49,181 nucleotides of DNA, taken from contig CAMECH010000019.1 of NCBI GenBank assembly GCA_945913015.1, positions 1 through 49,181 of the forward strand, written 5' to 3'. The position numbers and the translations under genes were made by a program. Of the stretch, positions 1-8,501 are shown piece by piece. This DNA comes from an uncultured Bacteroides sp. GTDB lineage: Bacteria; Bacillota; Clostridia; Lachnospirales; Lachnospiraceae. Positions within the stretch are counted from its first letter, which is position 1. Each line of letters begins with the position of its first letter. The notes below the pieces were generated by a model. The model did not search any database. It was not told the DNA's origin and saw nothing but the letters and a program-made list of their open reading frames with translations.

Positions 1-202
1 GAGCTGTAGAGATTGTGATACCTCTTTCTCTTTCCTCTGGAGCCTTATCGATATTTTCGAATGCAACAGCCTCACCTGTGCCAAGTCTCTCATGAAGAGT
101 CTTAGTAATAGCAGCTGTTAAAGTAGTCTTACCGTGATCGACATGTCCAATTGTACCAATGTTACAATGTGGTTTAGTTCTCTCAAATTTAGCTTTAGCC
201 AT
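1..202 (-). CDS. tuf: Elongation factor Tu, N-terminal part (runs off the window)
   Basis: Delivers aminoacyl-tRNA to the ribosomal A site as a GTPase. The visible 67 codons start [20 protein letters not shown] and include the P-loop GHVDHGKTT (about residues 19-27) and the start of switch I (ERGITIS). Full-length EF-Tu is near 397 residues, so about 330 residues lie beyond the left edge. The start is fixed by an AAAGGAGG ribosome site 7-8 bases upstream. It is the last gene of the str block rpsL-rpsG-fusA-tuf and has its own promoter in the 153-base gap after fusA. Identification is secure because EF-Tu is extremely conserved. Confidence 0.98.
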   Translation of the reverse strand, partial: MAKAKFERTKPHCNIGTIGHVDHGKTTLTAAITKTLHERLGTGEAVAFENIDKAPEERERGITISTA

Positions 203-266
203 TTTAAAAATCCTCCTTTAATCATTTAATGGCCACCTCGGGCTCATTTTTAATAGGCTATCTCCC

Positions 267-295
267 ATTATATGGCATAACGGGCTGAATTTCAA
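267..295 (-). promoter_or_regulatory. Sigma-A promoter for tuf
   Basis: On the minus strand TTGAAA (290-295), a 17-base spacer and TATAAT (267-272). It would allow tuf to be made in excess over fusA. Predicted by eye from consensus only. Confidence 0.7.
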
Positions 296-310
296 CTATT
301 TTTTATTCAC

Positions 311-335
311 ATACAGGCAGAAAAACTGCCTGTAT
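311..335. repeat. Perfect 10-bp inverted repeat between fusA and tuf
   Basis: Arms ATACAGGCAG (311-320) and CTGCCTGTAT (326-335) enclose five bases. It lies 21 bases after the fusA stop and just upstream of the tuf promoter. Neither strand has a T-run after the stem, so it is not a typical intrinsic terminator. It may mark an mRNA processing or partial-termination point between fusA and tuf. Confidence 0.6.
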
Positions 336-355
336 GAAATTAAATACAAAATTTA

Positions 356-2473
356 TTACTTTGCACGTGCACTAACAACCTTATCCTGTACAGACTTCGG
401 TGCCTGCTCGTACTTATCAAAGAACATAGAGTAATTTCCACGTCCCTGTGTCTTAGAACGAAGGTCTGTAGCATATCCGAACATCTCTGAAAGTGGAACG
501 AAAGCCTTAACCATCTTACCGCCGCTGATGTCCTCCATACCTTCAATACGTCCACGGCGTGAGTTAATATCACCGATAACATCACCCATGTACTCTTCAG
601 GCATTGTAACCTCTACCTTCATGATTGGCTCAAGAATAGCAGGGTTTGCCTTTGCCATAGCATCCTTAAATGCCATAGAACCTGCAATGTGGAATGCCAT
701 TTCTGATGAATCGACTTCATGATATGAACCATCATATACAACAGCCTTTACACCAAGTACAGGGAATCCTGCAAGGATACCTGCCTGAGAAGCTTCCTCA
801 ATACCTTCGCCAACAGCCGGAATATATTCCTTAGGAATAGAACCACCGACAACTTCTGACTCAAACTTGAATGTCTCTTCTCCATTAGGATCCATAGGCT
901 CGAAACGAACCTTACAGTGACCGTACTGACCACGTCCACCTGACTGCTTTGCATATTTGCTGTCAACATCAACAGCCTTTGTAAAGCACTCTTTATATGC
1001 AACCTGAGGCGCACCTACGTTAGCCTCTACCTTAAACTCACGAAGAAGTCTGTCAACAATGATATCAAGGTGAAGTTCACCCATACCGGCGATAATTGTC
1101 TGACCTGTCTCCTGATCTGTATGAGCACGGAATGTAGGATCTTCTTCAGCAAGCTTTGCCAAAGCCTCACCCATCTTACCCTGGTCATTCTTTGTCTTAG
1201 GCTCGATTGCAAGCTCAATAACAGGTTCTGGGAATTCCATTGACTCAAGGATAACAGGATGCTGCTCATCACAGATTGTATCACCTGTTGCTGTAACCTT
1301 AAGACCTACAGCTGCAGCAATGTCACCTGAGTAAACCTTGTCAATTTCTTTTCTGTTGTTGGCGTGCATCTGAAGGATACGTCCAACTCTTTCTTTCTTA
1401 TTCTTTGTTGAGTTAAGTACATATGAACCTGCGTTCAATGTACCTGAGTATACTCTGAAGAATGCCAGCTTACCAACAAATGGGTCTGCCATAATCTTAA
1501 ATGCAAGCGCAGAAAACGGCTCATCATCTGATGACTTTCTGTCTACTTCATTGCCATCTTCATCAACACCCTTAATATCAGGGATATCTGTTGGAGCAGG
1601 CATGAATTCAAGTACAGCATCAAGAAGCTTCTGTACGCCCTTGTTCTTATATGCAGTACCGCAAAGACATGGGATAGCATCACCTGAGATTGTTCCCTTT
1701 CTAAGAGCTGCCTTAAGCTCCTCTACAGAAAGCTCTTCTCCCTCGAGGTATTTCTCCAGAAGATCTTCGTCAAGCTCAGCACACTGCTCAACGAGCTTGT
1801 CACGGTATTCTGCTGCCATATCCTTCAAATCATCAGGAATCTCACCAACAGTAATGTTGTCACCCTTATCATCATTAAAGATATAAGCCTGCATTTCAAA
1901 CAAATCTACGATACCCTTGAAATCATCTTCCTTACCAATAGGAATCTGGATAAGGACAGGGTTCTTACCAAGCTTTGTAACAAGCTGTTCACATGAACCA
2001 AAGAAGTCTGCACCAATCTTATCCATTTTGTTCATAAATGCCATACGTGGTACATTGTACTTGTCAGCCTGACGCCATACGTTCTCTGACTGTGGCTCAA
2101 CACCATTCTGAGCATCGAATACACCTACAGCTCCGTCAAGAACTCTGAGTGAACGCTCAACTTCTACTGTAAAGTCAACGTGTCCCGGAGTATCAATGAT
2201 ATTGATACGGTACTCAGGAGCGCCCGGCATAGGCTTAGCGTCCTTTTCAAGTGTCCAGTGGCATGTTGTAGCAGCGGAAGTAATTGTGATACCTCTTTCC
2301 TGCTCCTGAGCCATCCAGTCCATGGTAGCAGTACCTTCATGAGTATCACCAATTTTGTGATTAACACCAGTATAATAAAGGATACGCTCTGTCAATGTTG
2401 TCTTACCTGCATCGATATGAGCCATAATACCAATATTTCTGGTTCTCTCTAATGGATATTCTCTTCCAGCCAT
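356..2473 (-). CDS. fusA: Translation elongation factor G
   Basis: GTPase that drives tRNA-mRNA translocation on the ribosome and takes part in ribosome recycling. The 705-residue product has the usual length. GTPase motifs are present: AHIDAGKTT (P-loop, about residues 18-26), ERGITITSA (switch I), DTPGHVDFT and NKMDK, followed by the domain II-V sequence with [10 protein letters not shown] and [14 protein letters not shown] near the C-terminus. Start [13 protein letters not shown] has a GAGAGG ribosome site upstream. It follows rpsG by 44 bases and precedes tuf by 153 bases, as in the conserved str operon. No unusual residues noticed. Confidence 0.98.
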   Translation of the reverse strand: MAGREYPLERTRNIGIMAHIDAGKTTLTERILYYTGVNHKIGDTHEGTATMDWMAQEQERGITITSAATTCHWTLEKDAKPMPGAPEYRINIIDTPGHVDFTVEVERSLRVLDGAVGVFDAQNGVEPQSENVWRQADKYNVPRMAFMNKMDKIGADFFGSCEQLVTKLGKNPVLIQIPIGKEDDFKGIVDLFEMQAYIFNDDKGDNITVGEIPDDLKDMAAEYRDKLVEQCAELDEDLLEKYLEGEELSVEELKAALRKGTISGDAIPCLCGTAYKNKGVQKLLDAVLEFMPAPTDIPDIKGVDEDGNEVDRKSSDDEPFSALAFKIMADPFVGKLAFFRVYSGTLNAGSYVLNSTKNKKERVGRILQMHANNRKEIDKVYSGDIAAAVGLKVTATGDTICDEQHPVILESMEFPEPVIELAIEPKTKNDQGKMGEALAKLAEEDPTFRAHTDQETGQTIIAGMGELHLDIIVDRLLREFKVEANVGAPQVAYKECFTKAVDVDSKYAKQSGGRGQYGHCKVRFEPMDPNGEETFKFESEVVGGSIPKEYIPAVGEGIEEASQAGILAGFPVLGVKAVVYDGSYHEVDSSEMAFHIAGSMAFKDAMAKANPAILEPIMKVEVTMPEEYMGDVIGDINSRRGRIEGMEDISGGKMVKAFVPLSEMFGYATDLRSKTQGRGNYSMFFDKYEQAPKSVQDKVVSARAK

Positions 2474-2517
2474 TGTTTTTCCTCTCTTTAAAATTAACAG
2501 TTATTAGAATAAATCTA

Positions 2518-2988
2518 TTAGAATCTGTAGTGAGCAAATGCCTTGTTTGCATCTGCCATTCTGTGCATTTCTTCCTTCCTCTTTACAGCAGCACCTGTGT
2601 TGCCTGCAGCATCAAGGATTTCGTTAGCGAGGCGCTCTTCCATAGTCTTCTCGCCTCTTGCACGTGAAAATGTTGTTAACCAACGAAGTGCTAAAGTCTG
2701 TCTTCTCTCAGGCTTTACTTCGATTGGAACCTGATATGTTGCACCACCGATACGTCTAGCCTTAACCTCGAGTACAGGCATAATGTTGTTCATAGCCTCC
2801 TCGAATACCTCTAAAGCTGGTCTCTCAGTCTTAGCTGCAACTCTTTCGAATGCTCCGTATACAATCTTCTGAGCGACACTCTTCTTACCATCAAGCATAA
2901 TGTTGTTGATAAGCTTAGTAACCACCTTGTTATTGTAAATAGGATCTGCTAATACATCTCTTTTCTGAGTATGTCCTTTACGTGGCAC
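2518..2988 (-). CDS. rpsG: 30S ribosomal protein S7 (GTG start)
   Basis: Small-subunit protein that binds the 3' domain of 16S rRNA near the exit site. An ATG-initiated reading extends to 3030, but I place the start at the GTG at 2986-2988: AAGGAGGG lies 7 bases upstream, the protein then begins (V)[12 protein letters not shown] as in the family, and the length becomes the canonical 156 residues. The longer form would add 14 residues ([14 protein letters not shown]) that S7 proteins lack and would bury the ribosome site inside the gene. Sits between rpsL (208 bases upstream) and fusA. Confidence 0.96.
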   Translation of the reverse strand: MPRKGHTQKRDVLADPIYNNKVVTKLINNIMLDGKKSVAQKIVYGAFERVAAKTERPALEVFEEAMNNIMPVLEVKARRIGGATYQVPIEVKPERRQTLALRWLTTFSRARGEKTMEERLANEILDAAGNTGAAVKRKEEMHRMADANKAFAHYRF

Positions 2989-3196
2989 GGTTCTTCCCTC
3001 CTTAATATTAATTAATTCATCGGTACTCACAATTATCTTGGCCTTTTTCCACTATGGGATAATCGGCTTGTGTTCGCGCTCGGCTCTATCTTAAACCTGC
3101 AACCTCAGGATTCAATCTAATTCCGGCACTTAACGTAATTTTGTGAATAAATAATTACATTACCTAATGTGATTTACATCACACCTATGCGCTGAA

Positions 3197-3616
3197 TTAC
3201 TTAGCGTCCTTAGGTCTCTTGGCACCGTACTTTGAACGGGCCTGTCTTCTCTTAGCAACACCAGCTGTATCAAGTGTACCTCTGATGATGTGGTATCTTG
3301 TACCTGGAAGGTCCTTTACACGACCACCGCGGATAAGAACAACGCTATGCTCCTGAAGGTTGTGACCTTCACCAGGAATGTAGCTTGTTACTTCGATACC
3401 GTTAGAAAGACGTACTCTGGCAATCTTTCTAAGAGCTGAGTTAGGCTTCTTAGGAGTTGCTGTCTTAACAGCTGTACATACACCTCTCTTCTGTGGAGCA
3501 GAGAGATCTGTAGCCTTCTTCTTAAGAGAGTTGTAACCCTTCTGAAGAGCAGGAGCTGTTGACTTCTTTACAGATGTCTGACGACCGTTTCTTACTAACT
3601 GATTAAATGTAGGCAT
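3197..3616 (-). CDS. rpsL: 30S ribosomal protein S12
   Basis: Decoding-centre protein of the small subunit and first gene of the str operon. The 139-residue product matches the longer Firmicute form. Conserved [10 protein letters not shown] and [11 protein letters not shown] segments, where streptomycin-resistance changes map in other bacteria, carry the ordinary (sensitive-type) lysines. The start [11 protein letters not shown] has a GGGAGGTG ribosome site. Basic C-terminus [11 protein letters not shown] is typical. A consensus promoter lies about 135 bases upstream, overlapping the terminator of the preceding importer operon. Confidence 0.98.
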   Translation of the reverse strand: MPTFNQLVRNGRQTSVKKSTAPALQKGYNSLKKKATDLSAPQKRGVCTAVKTATPKKPNSALRKIARVRLSNGIEVTSYIPGEGHNLQEHSVVLIRGGRVKDLPGTRYHIIRGTLDTAGVAKRRQARSKYGAKRPKDAK

Positions 3617-3713
3617 TCTTTTTTCACCTCCCGGAATTAGAATAAAAACTGTGGTTGCTATTATTCATTGCCAAATTAATTAATGAATAAACAGTCTGCT
3701 GCAAATTAAGGCA

Positions 3714-3749
3714 CAAAAAAATTAAGCGCCCAAAACTGCACGCTTAATT
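3714..3749 (-). terminator. Intrinsic terminator of the importer operon
   Basis: Minus-strand stem AATTAAGCG / CGCTTAATT (3741-3749 and 3720-3728) with a 12-base loop, followed by seven Ts (plus-strand A-run 3714-3720). It lies about 97 bases beyond the stop of the ABC ATPase gene. Its first stem base directly abuts the -10 box of the str promoter. Confidence 0.85.
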
Positions 3750-3778
3750 ATTATATTCATATAAAATTGAGATGTCAA
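3750..3778 (-). promoter_or_regulatory. Consensus sigma-A promoter of the str operon
   Basis: TTGACA (3773-3778), 17-base spacer, TATAAT (3750-3755) on the minus strand: a full consensus match. The predicted start near 3743 lies inside the 5' arm of the terminator hairpin, so transcripts made here lack most of that arm and should not fold the terminator. Confidence 0.85.
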
Positions 3779-3845
3779 GCAATTTTATTAAATTTAGACA
3801 GCAAATTTAAATAAATACAACTATCCCCTTTAAGACCTCTTTTCC

Positions 3846-4658
3846 TTATTCTTTCGTCAGGAGCATTCTGTCATTATCCAAATCCTGATTTGTTTTTGCC
3901 GAATACATTTTAAGTAAATCCTCAAGAGTCATCGCCGAACGCTCTTTTTCATCCAGATCAAGAATGATATTGCCTGAATCCATCATAATCGTACGGTTTC
4001 CCGTTTCCATGGCAGACTTAAGATTATGAGTAATCATCATTGTTGTAAGATTATATTTCTTCACAATATTCTGCGTTATGTCCATAACCTTCTGAGCCGT
4101 TGCCGGGTCAAGTGCCGCAGTGTGCTCATCAAGAAGCAGAAGCTTTGGCGGAACAAGTGTACACATAAGAAGCGTAACGACCTGTCTCTGTCCGCCGGAA
4201 AGCAGTCCCACCTTTGTCTTCATACGGTCCTCGAGTCCCATCCCAAACTCAGACAGTGAATTTCTGAAAAACTCAACATCCTTTTTGTTCAGCGCAAGCT
4301 TAAAGCCCGAACCGCTTGCCCTTGAATATGCAAGTGCAATATTTTCTTCAATAGTCATGCCCGGAGCGGTACCCTTCATAGGGTCCTGAAAAACACGTCC
4401 GATTACATGCGAGCGTTTGTGTTCTTTCTTATATGTAATGTCCTCATTGTCAAGCGCGATATTTCCACTGTCAAGGAGAAATGTTCCGCAGATTGCATTA
4501 AAAAGAGTCGATTTACCGGCTCCGTTAGAACCTACAATCGTAACAAAATCACCTTTATTTAATGTAATACTCAGTCCATCGAGGGCGACATGTTCATTTG
4601 GTGTGCCTTTTGCAAATACTTTTACCGCATTACTTATTTCTAACATTGCATCACTCAT
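3846..4658 (-). CDS. ABC transporter ATP-binding protein, tryptophan importer type (TrpZ-like)
   Basis: ATPase that powers the importer formed with the permease and lipoprotein encoded just upstream. The 270-residue protein has Walker A GSNGAGKST (about residues 42-50), signature LSGGQRQ, Walker B LLLLDEH and a switch histidine in MMITHNLK. It begins 1 base after the permease stop, so translation is probably coupled; the permease's terminal GGAGG serves as a distant ribosome site. A terminator follows the gene. The specificity assignment rests on the UGG T-box leader of the operon, not on the ATPase itself. Confidence 0.9.
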   Translation of the reverse strand: MSDAMLEISNAVKVFAKGTPNEHVALDGLSITLNKGDFVTIVGSNGAGKSTLFNAICGTFLLDSGNIALDNEDITYKKEHKRSHVIGRVFQDPMKGTAPGMTIEENIALAYSRASGSGFKLALNKKDVEFFRNSLSEFGMGLEDRMKTKVGLLSGGQRQVVTLLMCTLVPPKLLLLDEHTAALDPATAQKVMDITQNIVKKYNLTTMMITHNLKSAMETGNRTIMMDSGNIILDLDEKERSAMTLEDLLKMYSAKTNQDLDNDRMLLTKE

Positions 4659-4659
4659 T

Positions 4660-5562
4660 TTACTTTGTACGTCCTCCCTTCTTGATTCTGTGGATTCCTA
4701 TATAGCTCTGTATAGCCGGTATTGACAGCGCTACCGCAACAATGACGGCAGACAGGAATTTCAGCATGTATGCCGGGAAAATGCTTGACTTAATTGCAAA
4801 TGCAATAATAAACCTGTAAATTACCGCACCAAGAACCGAGCATACGATTCCTGCCGTAACATTTCTTCTGCCTCCGAACACTTCGCCAATGATTACAGAT
4901 GCAAGACCTACGACCAGAATCCCGACACCGGAGTTGATATCAGCATATCCCTGATACTGTGCAAGAAGTCCTCCTGCCATCGCTATACAGCCGTTAGCTA
5001 TCGCAAGTGCAAAAATTTTTGTCATGTCAGCATTTATCGATGATGCCCTTACCATATCTTCATTATCTCCTGTTGCCCTTATACAAAGCCCCAGTCTTGT
5101 TTTGAAGAAAACAATAAGTATCACGCAGAAAGCAACAGCAAAAACCGCAGGAATTATAATTTTTACAACATCCCTCGAAACATCCGGAAACATTTTATAT
5201 ACAAGCCTGAATATTGTAGTTCCGTTTATAAGGCTTAAGTTGGAGCTCTCGCCCATTATCATAATATTAATTGAGTACAGACCGCTCATAGTAAGTATTC
5301 CTGAAAGCACAGGATGTATCATAAGCTTTGTCTGAAGCAGTCCGGTAACCACTCCCGCGAGCGCTCCCGCAAGCATTCCGAGAAAGAGTCCGAGAAACGG
5401 GTGCCCTGCCACCGAACACACAGCAGATACCGTAAGTCCGAGCGTAAAGCTTCCTTCAGCAGTCAGATCCGGAATGTTCATTATTCTAAATACTATATAA
5501 ATGCCTATTGCCAGCAGGCCATAAATCAGGCCAAGCTGAAGCGAACCTAATACTAAAACCAT
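4660..5562 (-). CDS. ABC transporter permease, tryptophan importer type (TrpY-like)
   Basis: Integral membrane permease of about 300 residues with roughly eight to nine hydrophobic segments, of the branched-chain amino acid/ribose permease superfamily. The N-terminus LGSLQLGLIYGLLAIGIYI and the segment LVVGLASVIIGEVFGGRR are typical of the permeases that pair with TrpX-type lipoproteins. GGAGG lies upstream of the ATG. It sits 37 bases after the binding-protein gene and 1 base before the ATPase gene. Acts in the cytoplasmic membrane; tryptophan as substrate is inferred from the leader RNA. Confidence 0.9.
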   Translation of the reverse strand: MVLVLGSLQLGLIYGLLAIGIYIVFRIMNIPDLTAEGSFTLGLTVSAVCSVAGHPFLGLFLGMLAGALAGVVTGLLQTKLMIHPVLSGILTMSGLYSINIMIMGESSNLSLINGTTIFRLVYKMFPDVSRDVVKIIIPAVFAVAFCVILIVFFKTRLGLCIRATGDNEDMVRASSINADMTKIFALAIANGCIAMAGGLLAQYQGYADINSGVGILVVGLASVIIGEVFGGRRNVTAGIVCSVLGAVIYRFIIAFAIKSSIFPAYMLKFLSAVIVAVALSIPAIQSYIGIHRIKKGGRTK

Positions 5563-5599
5563 TTTTCCTCCACGCCCGAACAGGTAATATTATCTTATA

Positions 5600-6595
5600 T
5601 TATTTATCTGAAATCATCTGTACTGATGACTTTACATCATCAGGAAGTGTAACGCCAAGTGCTTCCATTGTATTCTTATTGACTACTGTTCCTGAAGCCG
5701 GAACCACAATTGCCGGAACATCGGCAACCTTTGCACCGCCAAGAATCTGTGCTGCCATATCTGCGCTCTGTGCGCCAATCTGCTTATCGTTCATTGCAAC
5801 TGTTGCAAATGCACCTGACTGGACTGTTGTTGCACTGCAGGCATATACAGGAATCTTATTTTTTCTTGTAATCTCTGTTATCTGTGCCATACCTGACTGA
5901 ACAACGCTGTCGTTAGGAATAAATACTGCATCCACATTTCCTACAAGGCTTTCTGCTGCCTGCTGGATTTCTGATGAATTGGTAACAACCGCCTCTACAT
6001 ATTTCAGTCCCTTGCCTTCAAGATATGACTTTGCATCTTTAACTGTATTTACTGAATTAACCTCACCTGTGTTATAAATAAGGCCATATGTCTTATTTCC
6101 CGGTGTAAGCGAATCGCTGAGTGCAAAAATATCGCTTACAGGTATTGCGTTTGAAGTACCTGTTGCATTTTTGTCAGGTTTTTCCATGCTGCTTGTTACA
6201 CCTGCTGCAATCGGTGCTGATACGGATATGAATACAACAGGGATATTTGAATCCATATTTACCATTGCCTGTGTTGCCGGAGTTGCGATTGTAGCAACCA
6301 GGTCAACCTTGTTGTCAATCATTTCCTGACATATTGTATTCAGGGTTGCCGTATCACCCTGTGCACTCTTTGTGATGATTTCACATTTGTCTTCTGTGTA
6401 TCCCTTTGCACGAAGTTCCTCAATAAAGCCTGCCTTCATGTCATCAAATGCACCGTTTTCTATAAGCTGTATAACACCAACCTTAATCTTTCCGTTATTT
6501 GCCGAACCTGAATTCTGGCATGCGACAAGACCTGTCATCATTGTTGCTGCAAGCACTGCACATGCTGCTTTTTTAAATAATTTTGATATTCTCAT
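5600..6595 (-). CDS. trpX: Substrate-binding lipoprotein, TrpX type
   Basis: Surface lipoprotein that captures the substrate for the importer. I start it at the ATG at 6595, preceded by AAAGGAGA. This gives a lipoprotein signal (MRISKLFKK, hydrophobic stretch, then GLVAC with the lipidated Cys near residue 25) and a 331-residue product. A longer reading from 6700 would put 35 unrelated residues before the signal peptide. The mature part (KVGVIQLIENGAFDDMKAGF) belongs to the COG2984 family. First gene of the operon, 124 bases downstream of a T-box terminator, so expression should rise when tRNA-Trp is uncharged. Predicted operons of this kind are known as trpXYZ in Firmicutes. Confidence 0.9.
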   Translation of the reverse strand: MRISKLFKKAACAVLAATMMTGLVACQNSGSANNGKIKVGVIQLIENGAFDDMKAGFIEELRAKGYTEDKCEIITKSAQGDTATLNTICQEMIDNKVDLVATIATPATQAMVNMDSNIPVVFISVSAPIAAGVTSSMEKPDKNATGTSNAIPVSDIFALSDSLTPGNKTYGLIYNTGEVNSVNTVKDAKSYLEGKGLKYVEAVVTNSSEIQQAAESLVGNVDAVFIPNDSVVQSGMAQITEITRKNKIPVYACSATTVQSGAFATVAMNDKQIGAQSADMAAQILGGAKVADVPAIVVPASGTVVNKNTMEALGVTLPDDVKSSVQMISDK

Positions 6596-6718
6596 AATAA
6601 TCTCCTTTACACTAATCTTTACATTTTTATTCGTGATACCGCTTTTTAAGCACTTCACTGCGCAACCCCAAGTGGCCGGTTTGGTTTCTTGCGCATACAA
6701 AGAACTTTCCTGTTACAT

Positions 6719-6752
6719 AAAAAATCCCTGACAGAAAACATTCTGTCAGGGA
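6719..6752 (-). terminator. T-box-controlled terminator
   Basis: Minus-strand stem TCCCTGACAG / CTGTCAGGGA (6743-6752 and 6725-6734) extended by one A-T pair, with a 6-base loop and a TTTTTT tail (6719-6724). It competes with the T-box antiterminator just upstream. Confidence 0.9.
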
Positions 6753-6988
6753 CGAATTGCTCGTGGTACCACCCTAATTCAGACTCCATGCGCCATCACG
6801 TCTTATTGGAATCCCTCTAACCCTTAACGCGGAATTATACGGCACAGGCTACTTGTCAACCGTTCACCCTGCGTCTGGCAAGTCCATTCCTTATTCCCGC
6901 CATACCGGATTCCAGCAGCCCGGCTCTCTGTGATGCCTGAAGAAAAAGTACTCGTCTTGTTCATCGACTTTGTTATATGAATTGCTTA
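6719..6988 (-). promoter_or_regulatory. T-box leader with UGG (Trp) specifier
   Basis: About 270-base leader on the minus strand. The antiterminator T-box motif AGGGTGGTACCACG lies at 6762-6775. Stem I contains the AGTA element (GACGAGTAC) and the AGAGAGCCGG / GGCTGCTGGAA region. The specifier-loop candidate is GAATGGAC with UGG at 6884-6886. The terminator follows at 6725-6752. T-box RNAs pair with a specific tRNA and read through when it is uncharged. The Trp call is my reading of the specifier position and agrees with the TrpX-type genes downstream; stem I was not folded by program. Confidence 0.9.
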
Positions 6989-6994
6989 AATCGC

Positions 6995-7023
6995 ATTATA
7001 GCAATATCGCAATAATATGTCAA
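6995..7023 (-). promoter_or_regulatory. Consensus sigma-A promoter of the trpXYZ-type operon
   Basis: TTGACA (7018-7023), 17-base spacer, TATAAT (6995-7000) on the minus strand. A perfect promoter fits control by termination in the leader rather than by initiation. It lies 29 bases past the hisS stop. Confidence 0.88.
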
Positions 7024-7051
7024 ACATTTTTTATCCGGCGTTAATTTGCCG

Positions 7052-8317
7052 TTAATTTTTGTATACCTTCTCGAACTGTGTATATCCGTCTTCCTCCAGC
7101 TTCTGAATCTGGAATTTTGCATTTTTATTCAGCGGCTGGACTGTAACAATATTTCCTTCCTCGCGAAGCTTAGTTGCATTTGCAAATACCTCAGCAAGTC
7201 TTTCTGCCTCCACACCGTTCTCAACAAGAATTGCTATACACTTTTTATCTCTTGCAAATGCTTTATCTCCGAGGCGGTCCTTGAGAATTGTAATAATACG
7301 CTCAAATCCTATTGAGAAACCGCATGCGCATACCTTCTGCCCACAGAATTTGCCAATCATCTCATCGTAGCGTCCGCCGCCGGCAATTGAGAAATTGTAG
7401 CCGTCAATCGTTATTTCAAATATAGTTCCCGTGTAATATGACATTCCGCGAACAAGCGTCGGGTCAAACACAAGACTTACATCACTGCTTATCATCGGCT
7501 TTACACACGAAAGAATTCCATCCATAGACTGAATAACCGAAGCATCAATTGCATCAGCACCGATTAAGCTGCAGAATTCACCGCATGAAATTCCTTCGGT
7601 TATCTTTTCAAACATTGCTGCATATTTTTCAACTGCATTCTTATCAAAACCGCTGTTAACAAGCTCTTCCTTAACTCCTTCAATACCAATCTTGTCCATC
7701 TTGTCAAGTATTATAAATACGGTATCAAAGCTGTCCTCATCAAAACCTGCGCTCTTTGCCATTCCCTTAAGGATTCTTCTGTCATTTACATGGACAGTAA
7801 AGCGGCTTATGCCAACTTCAGCAAAAATCTTTGTAAGCATGGCAGTCGTTGCCGAGATAAGCTCAATTTCAGCAAGTATCGAGGAATCTCCGAGTATATC
7901 TATATCGCACTGTGTAAACTGGCGGAATCTCCCCTTCTGAGGTTTGTCAGCACGGAAAACATTTCCAATCTGCAATGACTTGAACGGCGCCGTAAGCATT
8001 GCTGAATTATTTGCATAGTATCGTGAAAGCGGAACCGTGAGGTCATAGCGGAGCGCTGAATCTGCAAGTTCCCCGTTCTTCTCAAGGGCACGCTGCAAAT
8101 CTGCGCCTCTCTTCATCACAGGGAAAATCAGCTTTTCATTTTCTCCTCCCTGCTTTCCTGTCAGATTTTCAAGATGCTCCATAATCGGAGTTTCAATCTG
8201 TGAAAATCCATAAGTGGCATATGTTTCTTTAATCATGCCGATAACATGCTCGCGAAGACGCATATCAGACGGCAGAAAATCATTCATTCCCTTGATAGGT
8301 GTTTTAATAAATCCCAT
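7052..8317 (-). CDS. hisS: Histidyl-tRNA synthetase
   Basis: Class II synthetase that charges tRNA-His in the cytoplasm. The N-terminus (MGFIKTPIKGMNDFLP) holds the motif 1 region. RYDLTVPLSRYY and GRFRQFTQCDIDILGD cover motif 2, LVRGMSYYTGTIFEI is the HisA signature, and CGFSIGFERI is motif 3. The motif 2 core FTQCDxD resembles the eukaryotic/archaeal-type enzymes more than the E. coli HQ form. The C-terminal anticodon domain is short, ending VQPLNKNAKFQIQK...VYKN. I prefer the start at 8317 over upstream ATGs at 8335 and 8353 because homology begins there; the ribosome site (GAGG, or GAGAT nearer the ATG) is mediocre. Promoter at 8363-8391. Confidence 0.92.
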   Translation of the reverse strand: MGFIKTPIKGMNDFLPSDMRLREHVIGMIKETYATYGFSQIETPIMEHLENLTGKQGGENEKLIFPVMKRGADLQRALEKNGELADSALRYDLTVPLSRYYANNSAMLTAPFKSLQIGNVFRADKPQKGRFRQFTQCDIDILGDSSILAEIELISATTAMLTKIFAEVGISRFTVHVNDRRILKGMAKSAGFDEDSFDTVFIILDKMDKIGIEGVKEELVNSGFDKNAVEKYAAMFEKITEGISCGEFCSLIGADAIDASVIQSMDGILSCVKPMISSDVSLVFDPTLVRGMSYYTGTIFEITIDGYNFSIAGGGRYDEMIGKFCGQKVCACGFSIGFERIITILKDRLGDKAFARDKKCIAILVENGVEAERLAEVFANATKLREEGNIVTVQPLNKNAKFQIQKLEEDGYTQFEKVYKN

Positions 8318-8362
8318 GATTATCTCAATCCTCATTTCTGCATTATTTTGCACAATGCAATA

Positions 8363-8391
8363 ATTATATACTTTTTAAAATGGCATGACAA
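8363..8391 (-). promoter_or_regulatory. Sigma-A promoter of hisS
   Basis: TTGTCA (8386-8391), 17-base spacer, TATAAT (8363-8368), minus strand. It lies back to back with the plus-strand promoter of the DUF362 gene. No T-box is visible in the short hisS leader. Confidence 0.75.
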
Positions 8392-8419
8392 GGAATTATT
8401 TTTAATATTGAGATTTATG

Positions 8420-8449
8420 TTGTAAGTAAGCCCTTTTTTGCTGTATATT
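8420..8449 (+). promoter_or_regulatory. Candidate promoter of the DUF362-ferredoxin gene
   Basis: TTGTAA (8420-8425), 18-base spacer, TATATT (8444-8449). The surrounding TATATTATATATAAG offers alternative -10 boxes, so the exact start is unsure. Confidence 0.5.
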
Positions 8450-8501
8450 ATATATAAGTACATCAGTATAATAATATAAAAATCACGGAAGGTAATCCTG
8501 A

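Noticed and set aside
311-335. Terminator between fusA and tuf
   Set aside because: Perfect stem but no T-run on either strand; recorded only as an inverted repeat.
2989-3030. N-terminal 14-residue extension of S7
   Set aside because: The ribosome site for the GTG start lies inside it and S7 proteins begin at PRKGHTQKR.
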